DNA of 64,000 bases. It comes from Labyrinthula sp. Ha. Taxonomy: Eukaryota > Sar > Bigyra > Labyrinthulida > Labyrinthulaceae. A program made the position numbers and the translations under genes. Position 1 is the stretch's first letter; every line of letters starts with the position of its first letter. Location of the stretch: the NCBI GenBank assembly GCA_015227615.1, contig JAALGZ010000003.1:372001-436000 (forward strand), given 5' to 3'. This document shows, piece by piece, positions 1 to 11,806 of the stretch. The notes under the pieces were generated by a model, which searched no databases, was not told where the DNA came from, and saw only the letters and a list, made by a program, of their open reading frames with translations.

Positions 1-3000
1 AAATATTTGAATACAATAGATACTTAATATTTTTTTTTCATATTTCTTCATATAAACCTGAATACGCAAGAAAAAATAATTTTTACGTGGATATAAATAT
101 CTAATTATACCAGTTCTTGACTTGAACAAAAGCTCGCCTTTCTATACCATAGCCACAGACGTTTGTAATAAGGTTACTTTTAGCATTTTTTTTATTTACT
201 TATTGATTCTTATAATGCGTAATTAAAATTCCTATTCACATCGGTATAAATTAACAAAAAATAGTTCAAAGTTTTGTTTCATTAAGGTGATTGCGTAAGT
301 AGTCTGTTCATTGATGTTAATGATGGTGAAAGCCATATTCCAACATCATTGCGCAAAAAGTACATATTTGAAAACTTTAGTTGAATACAAACTTTTTGTT
401 GCTTACAAAAATAGTCTATACATCTTAATCGTTCCAAGAATGGCACATTAATATGTTGCCTTATATCTTGGTTAGTTTATCAAAATGATAACGGGTCAAT
501 AGTTGACCTATAACTAAGCTAATAACTAAATTTATTTCAAGATAACCTGTTTATGTTGGTTGTTCCAGGTCTTAAAATTAGGTATTAAATAAAAAGCTCA
601 AAAGCAATCACTTCTGATCTGTTCAACCCATTCCTTTTTGCTAGTTTTATGCGAAGGAAAAAAGTTTAGAAGGTACTGCACTATATGCACACCGCATAAT
701 ATATATTGCCTGAAATGGTTTTCATGTAAAATAGAATGCTTATATACAGAGTTTTATAGTCATCGGACCAAATATATAATAAAATTCCTTCTAATAATCG
801 TTGGCGTTTGGTATGTATTACATCGGTACATCAGCACTTGTGACTACAACCCGGACTTTTTAGTTGAATTTTTTGTTACATAAACAGATTTCTAAGTTTC
901 TTATATCTGGCTTTCATATGGTCTTGCCATTACAATCAAAACTTAGGGCAGTAGCGCGATGTAGCTTTACAATGTTTTTGCTAACGCGAGAAATGGCGCG
1001 TAATATGAAATTAATAGGTTTAAGTAACTTAGTCTAACAAAAAATGATGTGGTTTTGTTGCTTAAAGGTAAAACCTCACAAGTGGAAGTATGTATTTCTG
1101 TACATCTTTATTTTTTTCTAAGTCATAAAATATTTTAAGATTAGTTGAATAAAAATGTATGCCTTCTTTTACATATATAGCTGCCGCTCTACTACTAATG
1201 GATAGTATGTCCTACTTAAGTAATCAACATTAGTACATTAGATGCTATCAGGTATGATAGGCTGGTAGAAATGTCTCAGACTACATGATATATTTTGATA
1301 TCAGCACAAATATCAATATTCTTACTTTATTCAATCACCTGGAAGAATGTTAAGAGTTCCTATTTGGCCCGGGTTCACCTCATACAAAATTTCTTTATCT
1401 TATTTTTCATGGTTATATCTTGCAGCTAAGAGAAGAGAACTACGGTACAACTATTTGCTGCATAATCTCAGCTGAAATCGCCTGATAAATCTGTATTTAT
1501 CCATAATTAGATTAAGTTAAATTTACTTCAATTAACTGATCATTGTTCGAAGAACCTATGATAAATGAAGTTGCCGAAATTATCCTTTTTCAAAATCCGT
1601 TACTAAACTTAATGTTAAGAGCTGTTTTTCAATGGGCTAGAAGCTTTTCATATGGAATAAGTTAAGAAAATTTCAGGTGAATTATTTTTTTGAATATATT
1701 ATTCCTCTTTTAACTGAAATATAAGGTTGACTTACATCTATATAAAGAGTGAATTAATATAATCTTATATTGAAGCACCTATAACTCAATAATCGCTTTC
1801 TATTTGCCCCTTCCGTGATGCTAGATAAATGTGAAAATATTATTGATGCTTGAGCTATTTTCCTACATTTTTCTTAATGGAAGTATCTGCAAGTTAGAAC
1901 CCTGAATTTACTTTTTTATCCTTTATCTTAACTTTGTACAATAATAAAAGAGTAAAGCATCGGGATATGAAGCACAAGTGATAATTATAATGGAATTTCG
2001 CTATTATACTGGGTGAACTTTATTTAAAAAACAGAAAATATTAAGATTAGTAAATATAGTTTTTCTGGAGCTTAATTTATGAACTCTTAAATCATTTGAA
2101 AAAAAATTGAAGGTTAGTAATAGCGAAATTTACATTGAAGGAGATTTGTTATTAATCTTGCCAGTAGATTTTTTAATAATCTCCAAATACAATACAGCAT
2201 AACTTGAGCACGGTGTTGACCTCAAGCTCATCTTTCTTTAATTCTTTTTAGTTTTTTGCATATTAAAAAACCATAGTGATATAAAAGGTGTAACGTATGT
2301 TAATACCAATAAATCTATAAAGTTGTCATTAGTAAATGAAATTTCTGCGGCTGAAGCTTACTCTAAAACACACTGGAAATATCATATGAAACTTGTTGCC
2401 AATAACTCTTTAAATTTTACACGAAACCCTATAGCTATTTACGGGGCAGATTCCATGAGTTAGGAGATTTGCAGTCAAGATCTACATCATTTAGAGAGTA
2501 CATACTATTCTTCAGCGATTATGTGCAAGATATGTTCATACGGTTTTAATTGTTTGTGCAATCAAGTTCAATGGTTGCGTAATAAACTATTGGCTTTTTA
2601 GCCGGTTATTAGAAAGCGTACTGTCGTATGATTTTATGCGTAAATAGTTTTCTCGTACAATCTTATAGAATTTAATTGCTAAGATGAGGTATAATACTCA
2701 ACCAATGAATATTGGTTCCATTCATGTCATCATAAACCTACTTTCCTTCTACTTTTACATGAGTTCATATAGATATCCACTGCTAAAACCATACACAAAT
2801 GCTACTGTTGATTGTTCATACCTCGGATTTAGGTGCGCAAATATCCAAATCGTGAGAAAAATTCTTGCATTTGGCCTCTGAAAAATTAAATTCGCCCCTA
2901 CAACTATACAAATTGGGAACAGAGGCAGCAGCGAGCTCAATAATAAGATCGAGAATGGAAATCCATATGCTCGCGAAATGTAAATTGCTTTAACGTCAAG

Positions 3001-5548
3001 TATTATATCAGTTTTATCGTTGACTCTATTCTAATTCTATGCGCAATTATTTGCTGTAGTCTGAAATCAACCTTTTGGTACATCTCCATGGCATCTGGAC
3101 ATCCTTTGAACTCACTCCATGAAAACGATGTTTATATATTTGAAACTATAGAATGAATGAGGTAAAATATCCATTTCGTGTCTGATACTATCACTTACAG
3201 CCGAGAATTACTCAATACCAATGGATAATCTCGATTACAGCGCTTTCGTTCATTCTTGATGTTGAGATTTACGGCCCCGGTCAATATAACTACCGTGCCG
3301 TTTAATGTCTTCCTACAGGAGTGCTATATTCAGTAATCTAGAACAGAAAGATCATAACTAGTATTCCATATTACTTTGGATAGATTTTTTTCATTTTTCT
3401 TTGGCATTGCATCTGGAAAAAGAGTATTCCAAAGCCTTTACATTAGTCTTTCCATCTGTGGTTATTATATCGTGTTCGGTTTTAATAGAGTGTTATACTT
3501 AGTTTTTTTTTGTATGAGTTAGCTCCCGAGAATATAAGAATAACAGAAAAGGATTATTGGAAACCGTAAACCAAAAATCAAAGATAACAGTGACGACAAA
3601 ATATGGCTTTTAATTCACATCAAGTAATTCTGCATTCTTACATAATTCATAGTGGAATTTAGAGAAAATTACACTTAAAACACGTTGAAAGGATGTGTAC
3701 ACTGAATAAAAAGTTCTATCTAATTTGTCACATTCAAACAAACGAGGAAATAAAAGATTAATATTCGACTAAGAGACCAAGAAAAAAAATTACATTCAGA
3801 ACCTGTACCGGGAAAATTAGAAAAATCAAGTAATGTTTAGTAAGATACCAGTATCGACATTTATTTAAAAAAAGAGGACCTGTGCCAGGCTCGAAATAAG
3901 CTATGCTTAATCCATAAATGAAGTATAGGTTAAGGTTTTTCTTGAAGAGCAAAAGTCATTGAGCAGGGAAGAACTGTAACGTAAGCACAAAAGCAGTAGG
4001 TGTTAACTTCCAAGCAATCTTCTATAAGTATTGCAATAAGATTTAATCCATTTAACTTTCTGGTTACTTAATAGTGCCAATGATTGAATAAACTTCCTTG
4101 AAATGTGTGCATTACAATGTTCATACCATAGTTAACGTTTAGCACAAACTAATAAAGACTTCTTCATGCTTAAACTAAAATAAATCTTCTTTACTAATTT
4201 CCTTAAAACCATTGACTATTGTTTTTTCTTCCTCCAAATGTTTGTTAGAAAATGCCTTACTTCTCAATTTCCTTCTAACAACATTTTAGAGAACTTAAAA
4301 TATTGCAGATAGTGTAGATTCCTTACATAATCTCCATTTATCCTCTCTCCAAGGTTTTTATATTGCAAGAATACATGTATTTGCTGGAGTTTTCCTTATG
4401 AATTAGCTTTTTTTACTCTTTTTTTCTTTGTGCATCACATGTTGGGTTACGTGACCCTTACGGTGAAATGACTATTTAGAGAAAGTGGCTTAAAACAAAC
4501 TGGCTTCTGAGAAAACCATTCCCCTAGACCCGATCCCCTAGTGTTGCTGTTTTAAGAGAAAAACCCCAAAACTCCATTGATATTATTAAAACTTCTTTGT
4601 TTTGAAGCTTTTCTCTTAGTTTGAGATCCCTGAAAAAATAGTGAGGTTTTTTTTATATATCAAAATACCCCATATGATGTAGGCGCAGGATGACCAATCA
4701 TCAGTTGACCATATGATCTTATGCCATTGTCATACGTCTTGGTAAAAGAATGGAAAATTGATCATATGGTCGACCAATATTCTTGGAATAATTCGTATCC
4801 AATAGATGTTTTCCGTAATAGGTGTTGTTTCCGGTGTTCTTATTAGAACAAAGCATTCAGGCGAACAAAAAAAAGAATGGGAATAATAAGCTTGTATTAT
4901 ATTGTGATTGAACCAACATGAATAATAATCCAGTGTGTCAGTGGGTAAAATGATTCATGAAAAAAACAAGGACTTTGGGCTTGAGTCCACTGAACTGAAG
5001 GAAAGTAATAGATCAAGCGGGAAATACCATAATTGGGTATTAAATTTCAATTAATATATAGACAAAATGTTTCAAAATAGCAGGTAACGTGGATCATACG
5101 GTGAAAATCTCAACTGATACTCATGAGTAGGGGTACAGACTCAGGCAAATCCCTCATTGGGAGGTTGAGGATCCTTAAAACTCTTCAAATAAACAAAGAA
5201 TCCTCAGTTAATTTTTCATTCCTCCTTCTGTAAAATATGAGGTATCATGCACTCAGAGACCCTGCGTGAGCTCCTCTTTCCTTACTCAATTTGGTATCCA
5301 GACTCACTCAGCCACTAGGAAAAATCCTCAAGATCCGAAGATTTATTCTAAAAGGACCCACTATGCATACCTACTCAAGAGATTTGAAAACTCAATTAAG
5401 CTGGTTGGAAAAATCCTCATTATCACTCAAAGTAAATTTAAAATCCTATATCCCGTTTGCTATATGATTATATTAGGAAACGATACCCCTAAATATATTT
5501 GTTCAAGTAGAATCAATATTACATTACCACAAATATAAGAGAAAGAAA
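1..5548. other. AT-rich region without a recognisable gene
   Basis: Only short open frames occur here, with no recognisable motif, biased composition or splice-joined homology. A 12-nt perfect inverted repeat lies at 4707-4718 and 4760-4771. The stretch from about 4440 to 5540 is slightly less AT-rich and contains many short direct words such as ACTCA, but I could not build a protein from it. It may hold the promoter and 5' leader of the hydrolase gene that begins at 5549. Confidence 0.5.
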
Positions 5549-6529
5549 ATGCCTAATGAACTTCCAACATCAATCAAGGTAGCCTTGTTCAACTCACTCA
5601 TTTACTTAATAGGAGTTAAAAGCATTTATTAAGTCTGCGGGACTTTCATTTGAGGATTGCATTGATAAATCAAGCTTGATATCTAGAGCAAAGCAAGCCC
5701 AAGACAGACTCGCTAACTCAAAACAAAAGTTTTCACCCCTACTCACTTTGGCTGGACTCAGCTGTAAATTTTTTCAAACTAATCCAGCAATAAAACCTAT
5801 ATCTTCAGTTGCAATAATTTTACATGGTTTGGGCGTAAATTTCGATTGTACTATAATATATAGGCTACTAATGATGACTTTGTATTTCTTGCTCAGGAAA
5901 GCGCACTTCAATCACACCAACACAACACTCTTCTAATTTTTCCACAAGCACCTATGAATGGAATGATGACGGCTTGGTGGGATCTAAATCCCCAAGAGTT
6001 GATGACAAACATGGCTAATCAAGCTTTCTTGGCTCAGTTCCTTCGGAAAGAACCTGGAAAGTTTGTGGATAACCGAAACCGCCTTATAAAACTACTTGAA
6101 GAAGTTTTTTCTTTAGATTTACAGTTTTCCCCACAGATTAGCCTCCTGCTTGGAGGTTTCTCACAAGGAGCAATAACTGCAACAGATTTAACTCTCCACC
6201 TCCCAAGGGAGATAAAGGGAATCAAACTCCAAAAGGTTGGGTTGCTAATTCTTTCAGGAGCGCCAATGATGGTAGATGTGTGGGATGCAAAGTTAGTAGA
6301 GTTGAAGAATGAAACAGCTGAGGAGCGCATAGAAGTATTTGTTACTCATGGAAGAAACGACATGGTGCTTCCTTTTATATCTTACACTTGGTTAAGAGAT
6401 ATGTTACAAAAATATCATGGAACAGCGATTAACTTGGAAGCAGTAGAACATCACGGAGGGCATGATGTCGGGGGACCTGATACCTTGGAAAAGATCTACA
6501 GTTTTCTTGCAAACTTTCTCCATAACTAA
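5549..6529 (+). CDS. Acyl-protein thioesterase/carboxylesterase-like hydrolase with N-terminal SAP-like segment
   Basis: Three exons (5549-5578, 5613-5834, 5864-6529) join to a 305-residue alpha/beta hydrolase of the LYPLA/APT (phospholipase/carboxylesterase) family. Members hydrolyse thioester-linked acyl groups on proteins or short-chain esters. Seen: an HGLG oxyanion-type loop followed by ATNDDF (residues 81-90), a PQAP segment, the nucleophile Ser184 in GGFSQG, Asp250 in HGRND and His284 in GGHDVGG, giving the Ser-Asp-His triad in family order. Residues 11-40 form a helical motif with a Cys and two Lys (ELKAFIKSAGLSFEDC, then DKSSLISRA) resembling SAP/ARMET-C-like helices, which APTs normally lack. 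The ATG at 5549 is chosen because it opens the frame of exon 2 through a GTA...TAG intron. No signal peptide or transmembrane segment is evident. The stop overlaps the convergent MYND gene by 4 bp. The exact substrate is unknown. Confidence 0.8.
5579..5612 (+). other. Intron 1 of the hydrolase gene (34 nt)
   Basis: It begins GTAGCC and ends TTAATAG. Removing it joins the short first exon (10 codons) to the exon encoding the SAP-like segment. Retention shifts the frame and leads quickly to a TAA. Confidence 0.65.
5835..5863 (+). other. Intron 2 of the hydrolase gene (29 nt)
   Basis: It begins GTAAAT and ends TATATAG, and lies directly after the HGLG codons. Splicing gives HGLG-ATNDDF, the expected family continuation. 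A second in-frame acceptor (TTGCTCAG, ending 5896) with a better pyrimidine tract would remove 11 further codons. Confidence 0.75.
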
Positions 6530-7341
6530 GTTTCATCTATGTTGAGAACAAGTGGCACGTCCAAACTCTCAAACTTGTACGAGTCGCCTACTCTTTGGCA
6601 GATCTCATAAGTAATATTTAATACCTCTAATGGAATCTTCATGACTACCGAATACCCGCAACCAAAGACAAAAGTACAAAGAATCTCCTTGGTTTTCTGA
6701 AAAGTTTGTAGATGTTTCTCAACTGGTGATCTCAAAGTTCCCAGTTCAAAATTATTCTGAATAAGACTATCGAAATCATCAAGAGTGAAATATTCAATTT
6801 GAAGAGATCTTGATATTTTCTGACCTGTCTTAGTAATGTTGTTGTTGTAAACAAAAGATGATAGCTTTGAACCCGTTGAAATGAACAGAAATCCTTTTCC
6901 CAAAATCTTTGACTTTGATGCGTGGTAACAAGATAAATATATTTTTACTCTTTTTATTGTTTTAATGATTATTTCGTTCTTATCATCTGCGGCAACGAGG
7001 TCATTGAATCGGGTTGTGCTGCCAATATGTTTCAGCATGAAGCACATTGATTTATGGGTACCAGTTTTATTCCAATCAAGGAGTTGACAATCTCTTGAGC
7101 AATAAACAGTAGCGCACTTGGTGCAGTGTTTTGCGTTGCTGGGTTGAAGTGATTTCCAACACGGCAGATTGCAGCAGTGAAGTTCAATAGATTTCAAGTT
7201 AGAGGTTTCACTTGATTTACATTTTTCTAAATCCAGGTCCAATGATTTTTTATCATTTAGATACATTGGATTTTCGGGGTCAACAAACTTGAAGTCGGTT
7301 TCAAAGAAAACTTCACAAGCCTTTTGATGCTTCATTTTCAT
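6526..7341 (-). CDS. MYND-type zinc-finger protein
   Basis: A single-exon 271-residue protein. Residues 56-100 hold a MYND finger: CNLPC, then CTKC, YCSRDCQ..DW and a final H...C, which gives the usual seven Cys and one His ligands for two zinc ions. MYND fingers bind proline-rich partners and commonly sit in transcriptional or scaffold proteins. The C-terminal 170 residues are acidic/hydrophobic mixed sequence that I do not recognise; no SET domain motifs (NHSC, GEE) are visible, so it is probably not an SMYD methyltransferase. The ATG at 7341 is followed 6 nt later by a second in-frame ATG. The gene is convergent with the hydrolase and their stop codons overlap (6526-6529), so the mature mRNAs must be complementary at their 3' ends. 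Confidence 0.7.
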   Translation of the reverse strand: MKMKHQKACEVFFETDFKFVDPENPMYLNDKKSLDLDLEKCKSSETSNLKSIELHCCNLPCWKSLQPSNAKHCTKCATVYCSRDCQLLDWNKTGTHKSMCFMLKHIGSTTRFNDLVAADDKNEIIIKTIKRVKIYLSCYHASKSKILGKGFLFISTGSKLSSFVYNNNITKTGQKISRSLQIEYFTLDDFDSLIQNNFELGTLRSPVEKHLQTFQKTKEILCTFVFGCGYSVVMKIPLEVLNITYEICQRVGDSYKFESLDVPLVLNIDET

Positions 7342-10265
7342 AGGAATTTTTCATGTTGCCACATGTTACCGGAAATTGTAGTTTCGCATTTGGTTCCTTT
7401 CTTTGGTTTTCTTGACTTCGCCTCTAGATACTAGCACCAGGCATGTTTGCATAGCTATATTCCGCAACTTTTTTGGAATATCGAGAAACCATATAAACGA
7501 AGTTATCAAGTTTATTATAGAAAAGGCTTCGATTATTGTTGTTCTTTATGGTGAATCCAAAACAATCAATTAGTTTTGCTTGGAACAAAGAAGTCAAGAA
7601 GCTGTGATAAGACATATATGTAAACAGAGATATCTTATGCATTGAGAAAATACTTATTAAGAGGATATAATATGTATTATATATGGGTTGAAGTTGTTCG
7701 ATGTAAAAGATTTCATGTTCCTGGTATTGTGGGCACGGTTTCTTTCTATCCAGAACAATGTCTAAAAATAGTACTTTCCAAGAACTAGTTAGACAAGACA
7801 AGAATGAATTTTGCATAAAAAAACAAAATCAAATATTGTAGGAATTAATTGATATGAATTAAATTTTACATAACCTATCCTGGTGAATCGTAAATTGTGA
7901 CCCAGATAACACTACAACATCCAAGCTCTTTACGGCGTGGAATATATCATGGACTAGCACTAGAACTGTCATTTGGATATTTACATCTAAGAATGATTTT
8001 CTTACGGTAATCTTCATAGATATAGCAACGAAACTGCACTTAACTTACATATACACAAGATATATCTATACTAGAACATCAACTAAACAAGTTAAAAGCA
8101 AGTCCTTCCATAGAAAGATACTATGGCTTACTATAGCCTCTATTATGCCTTCGTTTTTTTTAAGTTTGGCACTCGTTAATATAATGGAGCACAGTTTTTT
8201 ATGAGATACTTGGGAAACCAGGAGAGACCTTCTACAAGAAATACAGGGTGCTTCCGCATATCAATATTATAAACATTTCTAATCGAGAAAAAATTTCACC
8301 TAGTTATTACTTCAGAAAGGAATGGGCCTCCTGAAAGTTTAATGATATTTTGGGGTTCCAATGGAAAAGAATTAAGAACCAGTATAATATAAAAACATGT
8401 ATTGCAAAAATTTCATATTAGCAACTTAAATGCAACGTCGAGTGACTCTATTTAAGACTTATGGTGAAGAGTTAAACTATGAATCTGCACGATGACAACA
8501 TGAAGCAGCTAAAAGGATCATCTCAGAAGTATATTGAGATGACCATATGAGTAGCATTGCGAGCTGGATGCATACATGCTATAATTAAAGAGCTTAATTC
8601 TTAAACAACTTATAGCTGCACTACAGTTAAAATCATAGTTTGAGGTATCAAATGAGCTAGAACTAAGCCTCCAGCGATATTATAAAGCTTTTCTGGAGGT
8701 TCAAGTTAGAAAAAAATATATTTGAGGTGCTCTGACTAAGCGACCAAGGGCCTTTTGCATTCTCAGTAAGCAATGAGCTATAGTAAAAGTATGAAAATTC
8801 TTTCTTCCAGTAATTCGTGGTAATGCTATAATTTTATTCCATGGCTATGATAATACATTTGTTGTACGATACCTTAACATTTAAATCTATCCTCAATTTT
8901 CTTACATGCTAACTTCACTATGACAAATACTTCGGAATTAATGGTCCCATGATAGACTTCGATTATATTAAACTTGTTAGAGATATCATCGGGTTCTCTT
9001 TAACTCCTAAAGGACAGATACCAAAGTCTACGATGTTATAATACTGTCTAATAGTAGAGATTAGACCTGTATTAAAAACCGAAATTGAACAAAGACAAAA
9101 ATAAGTTGGTTTCCTGTTTCATGGGTACATATATTCTCTAACAGAAAAAATCATGTCAAATTTGTGAGAGGAATGTGTGCGTTGGATGTATTATTTATTG
9201 CTGGCATTGGAAATATGAGTTCATGAAAAAGGTTGATATTTTAAATTGGATGTTTTAATGAAGCATAGCTAAATAATTGTGTGTCCCCTTATTTCCACAT
9301 AAAAAAAATGATTGTAAACGAACATCTTAATACATAGAAAGGTAATTAAATATAGCTACACTGAAACTGATAATCTATTTCAATTTATTTAAATTTATTC
9401 AGCTACTATTATGGAATGGCTGCAAATAAATTAAATTTTATTCCAACTTCAACAATAATTAAAAAATTTGTTCTTATTTCTAGAATGTTAACAATACTAC
9501 GCAAAAAAGTTCTTCTCTGTTCAATGCAATGAATTTAATAACGTAATTATGGAAGTGAAGTGTAACCTATCAAATTCTTCATAGCTCCCAGTAATTGTGT
9601 GAATATTGAATTATGTACTCACCAATCATTCGGAATTATTTTTATGGGGTTTTCTAAAAGAGAATTACTCTCTTGTAAAGCTATGGTATAAACTCTTCTA
9701 TTGGTGGTACTATAATTTCATTTATTAGACCCAGGACTTGAAGATTGAACGTAACTCCTTTGTGCAGGTAGCTTCCTGTACATAGATATGTTCATAACTT
9801 AGACAGGAATTTTTCAGTGGAACAGTATGGCTGCTAGTTATTGAACTCATACATACATACACACACTAAATATGCTCTTTTTTATCACGTACGAGAAACC
9901 TGAGGTAAAGTAAGATAGAAAACCCAAGGGAAAGTGTACCTGTTGTTGGGGCTCTTAAGAATATGGTTGTTAAATACAGGTAAGCAAAAAGACTTTGTAG
10001 ATATCTTATATGTTATTTCTACCTATCTCGATCTCAATGATTTATTCCATGCTGAAACTTTTTTAATTCAAGTGCTGTTGCAGGGTAGCTGATCATTTAA
10101 TGAGTTACGATAGTAGTATAATAATATTCAAAGTATATCCAAATAAAAAAAATATATTATCAATGATAAAGTAGCTTCTCCTATAAACTTGTATAGATAG
10201 AGACCTCAACCAGTTATAGTCAATAACCTCTCCTCTTTGTCTCTGGTTAAATAAGAAACTCAGCA
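7342..10265. other. AT-rich intergenic region without a recognisable gene
   Basis: An open frame of 130 codons exists on the minus strand at 7424-7816, but it lacks recognisable domains. The remainder is short random-looking frames. A small CATA/CA-rich microsatellite lies near 9849-9866. Confidence 0.5.
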
Positions 10266-10320
10266 ATGTTGGATTACCGCATCTCGAGATTTGACGAAAC
10301 CCCTGCGTCTTCTTACTGCC

Positions 10321-11160
10321 ATGCCTAAGAATAATGACATCAAGAAAAATCTCATGAAGACAATAAATACATTAGACAAAAAGAAACGAAGGGAAGCAGG
10401 ACTGATAAGAAATACGTCCTTAGATGAAAGCTTTCCGGTACCGACGTATATAAACCCCACAGCAGTGTATTCTAGCTCTCAGGCTGGGTTCAAAAAGGTC
10501 GCCGAAAAAAATTTAAGAGTGCTTGATGCTAAGCTTACCAGAAATGAAAACCAGCTCTCTAAAGCGTAAGTACAACACAATCATAGAAAAAGAAAGCTAC
10601 TGGAGCTAAGGTCCAAGCACCTCACTGGACGAAAAGAAAATCAAATTGCTTTACTCGAAGAACAGCAGAAGAGAAAAATTTCTCAGAAGAGGCAACAAGA
10701 GGAAGCAAAGAAAGATGAAGAGCTTCAAGGTAAACGCTTGAAAAAGTTGGGAATAACCTCACGCCATACTCATTTGACTAGGTCCATCGAACACGCAAAT
10801 AAAAAGAACGAGCTTAGACAAACGAAGAAAGACAACCTTGAAGCCTCCAAAAACTTTGCAGGAATATACGATGAAGATATGGCACACAGAAGTTACGAAA
10901 GAAGAGCTAAGCAGCTTCAAAAACTTAAAGAATATGATGTAGAAAATTTGCTGGAAGCTGAGGCTGCTTTGGAGAAGAAACGAAAAGATAAGATGAAAAG
11001 AAGAGCCAAGAATAAATACGAGAGAACATTAAGAGGACAAGATGGAAATACATTGTCTGCTATAAACATCAAGAATGACCAATGGAACGAAAAATTAGAA
11101 CGTTCATACGGAAAATACACAGAAACAACAAAAGTTAATTTGGAAAGAGGTACAGCGTAA
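10321..11160 (+). CDS. SYF2: Pre-mRNA-splicing factor SYF2
   Basis: Two exons (10321-10565 and 10587-11160) encode about 272 residues. The C-terminus ends with the SYF2 signature: NEKLERSYGKYTETTK, then NLERGTA as the last residues. Before it come the conserved YDEDMAHRSYERR segment and a long, highly charged Lys/Glu coiled coil. SYF2 belongs to the NineTeen-associated (NTC/Prp19-related) set of spliceosome proteins that stabilises the active spliceosome. Length is close to the family norm of about 215-260 residues. The start at 10321 is the first ATG in frame; an upstream ATG at 10266 opens a 20-codon frame that stops at 10328 and overlaps this start, so it could act as an upstream ORF. The exon 1 product (first 82 residues) is less conserved and is the least certain part. 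The gene carries an exceptionally short intron. Confidence 0.85.
10566..10586 (+). other. 21-nt intron in SYF2
   Basis: It begins with the perfect donor GTAAGT and ends CATAG. It interrupts an Ala codon in phase 2 and carries an in-frame TAA. Downstream the frame continues as a charged coil matching the SYF2 central region. Alternative acceptors that also preserve frame would give 27 or 45 nt, so 21 nt is the minimal reading and needs cDNA. Confidence 0.6.
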
Positions 11161-11202
11161 CTTTGTATTCTATCCATAAAGTGTTATTCTTGTTTACTTT
11201 GA

Positions 11203-11490
11203 ACACACCATTCTGGGAATTGCCCAAAAATCAGATCCAATTGCACAAACTTGATAAAAAAACCGTCAGTTGATTACCCAAAATATAAACTATACTCCCA
11301 AAGATTGAAACTTGGCCTGACCTCGAAAAGCACAGTTTTGGAACAAGAAAAAGGTACATACTTTTGTCAAACCTGCTTGATTTGTATTCAAGACCCAAAC
11401 GATCTTGTTGCGCACCTTATACAATTCTATAAAGGAATGAGCAATGTTTTCAAAAAAAATTGCTCTCGACATCTGTATTATTGTTGATGA
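11203..11490 (+). pseudogene. Matrin-type zinc-finger fragment, SNU23/ZMAT2-like
   Basis: An open frame with no ATG at its start (open from 11203, stop at 11488-11490) encodes YFCQTC, then HLIQFYKGMSN. The pattern of Cys-x2-Cys, a following His and the GMS triplet resembles the U1-like (matrin-type) C2H2 finger of the tri-snRNP protein SNU23/ZMAT2, and the 40 residues before it show weak resemblance to the segment preceding that finger. The second zinc His is replaced, the N-terminal third and the charged C-terminal tail of SNU23 are absent, and only 40 bp separate it from the SYF2 stop. I read it as a truncated, probably non-functional copy; a divergent small gene with undetected exons is the alternative. 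Confidence 0.35.
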
Positions 11491-11806
11491 ATAAAAGCGT
11501 TATATTCTGGTTTAAGCCACGTTACTTAACATCAACTTGACGTCAAACCAAAAAAGTTTAAATTGAAAATCGGTTTTGAATTCATTTTTTAATGAAAAAA
11601 AAACTTTTCAAAAGATTTATAAGTCCTCACTCCTGAAGTTTAGAAGACCCTCTTATCTGTTTCCTATGTTGTAGTTTTCCTTTTTTTCTTATAGTTTTGA
11701 GCTGTTTTCCGCGTTCTCTTACGAACCTAACATTTTGCAACACCCCATTTAATGATGTTCTTAATGCAACATCGCATTTGATTAGAATGATATTTTTTAG
11801 ATAAAT

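Noticed and set aside
5266-5538. 90-codon plus-strand open frame just upstream of the hydrolase
   Set aside because: It has no ATG start, ends before the hydrolase ATG, and is in a frame that does not splice into exon 2; likely chance.
7424-7816. 130-codon minus-strand open frame
   Set aside because: Faint resemblance to reverse-transcriptase text (FLDIVLDRKK) but no catalytic motif, no neighbouring pieces and AT-driven composition; not convincing as a gene.
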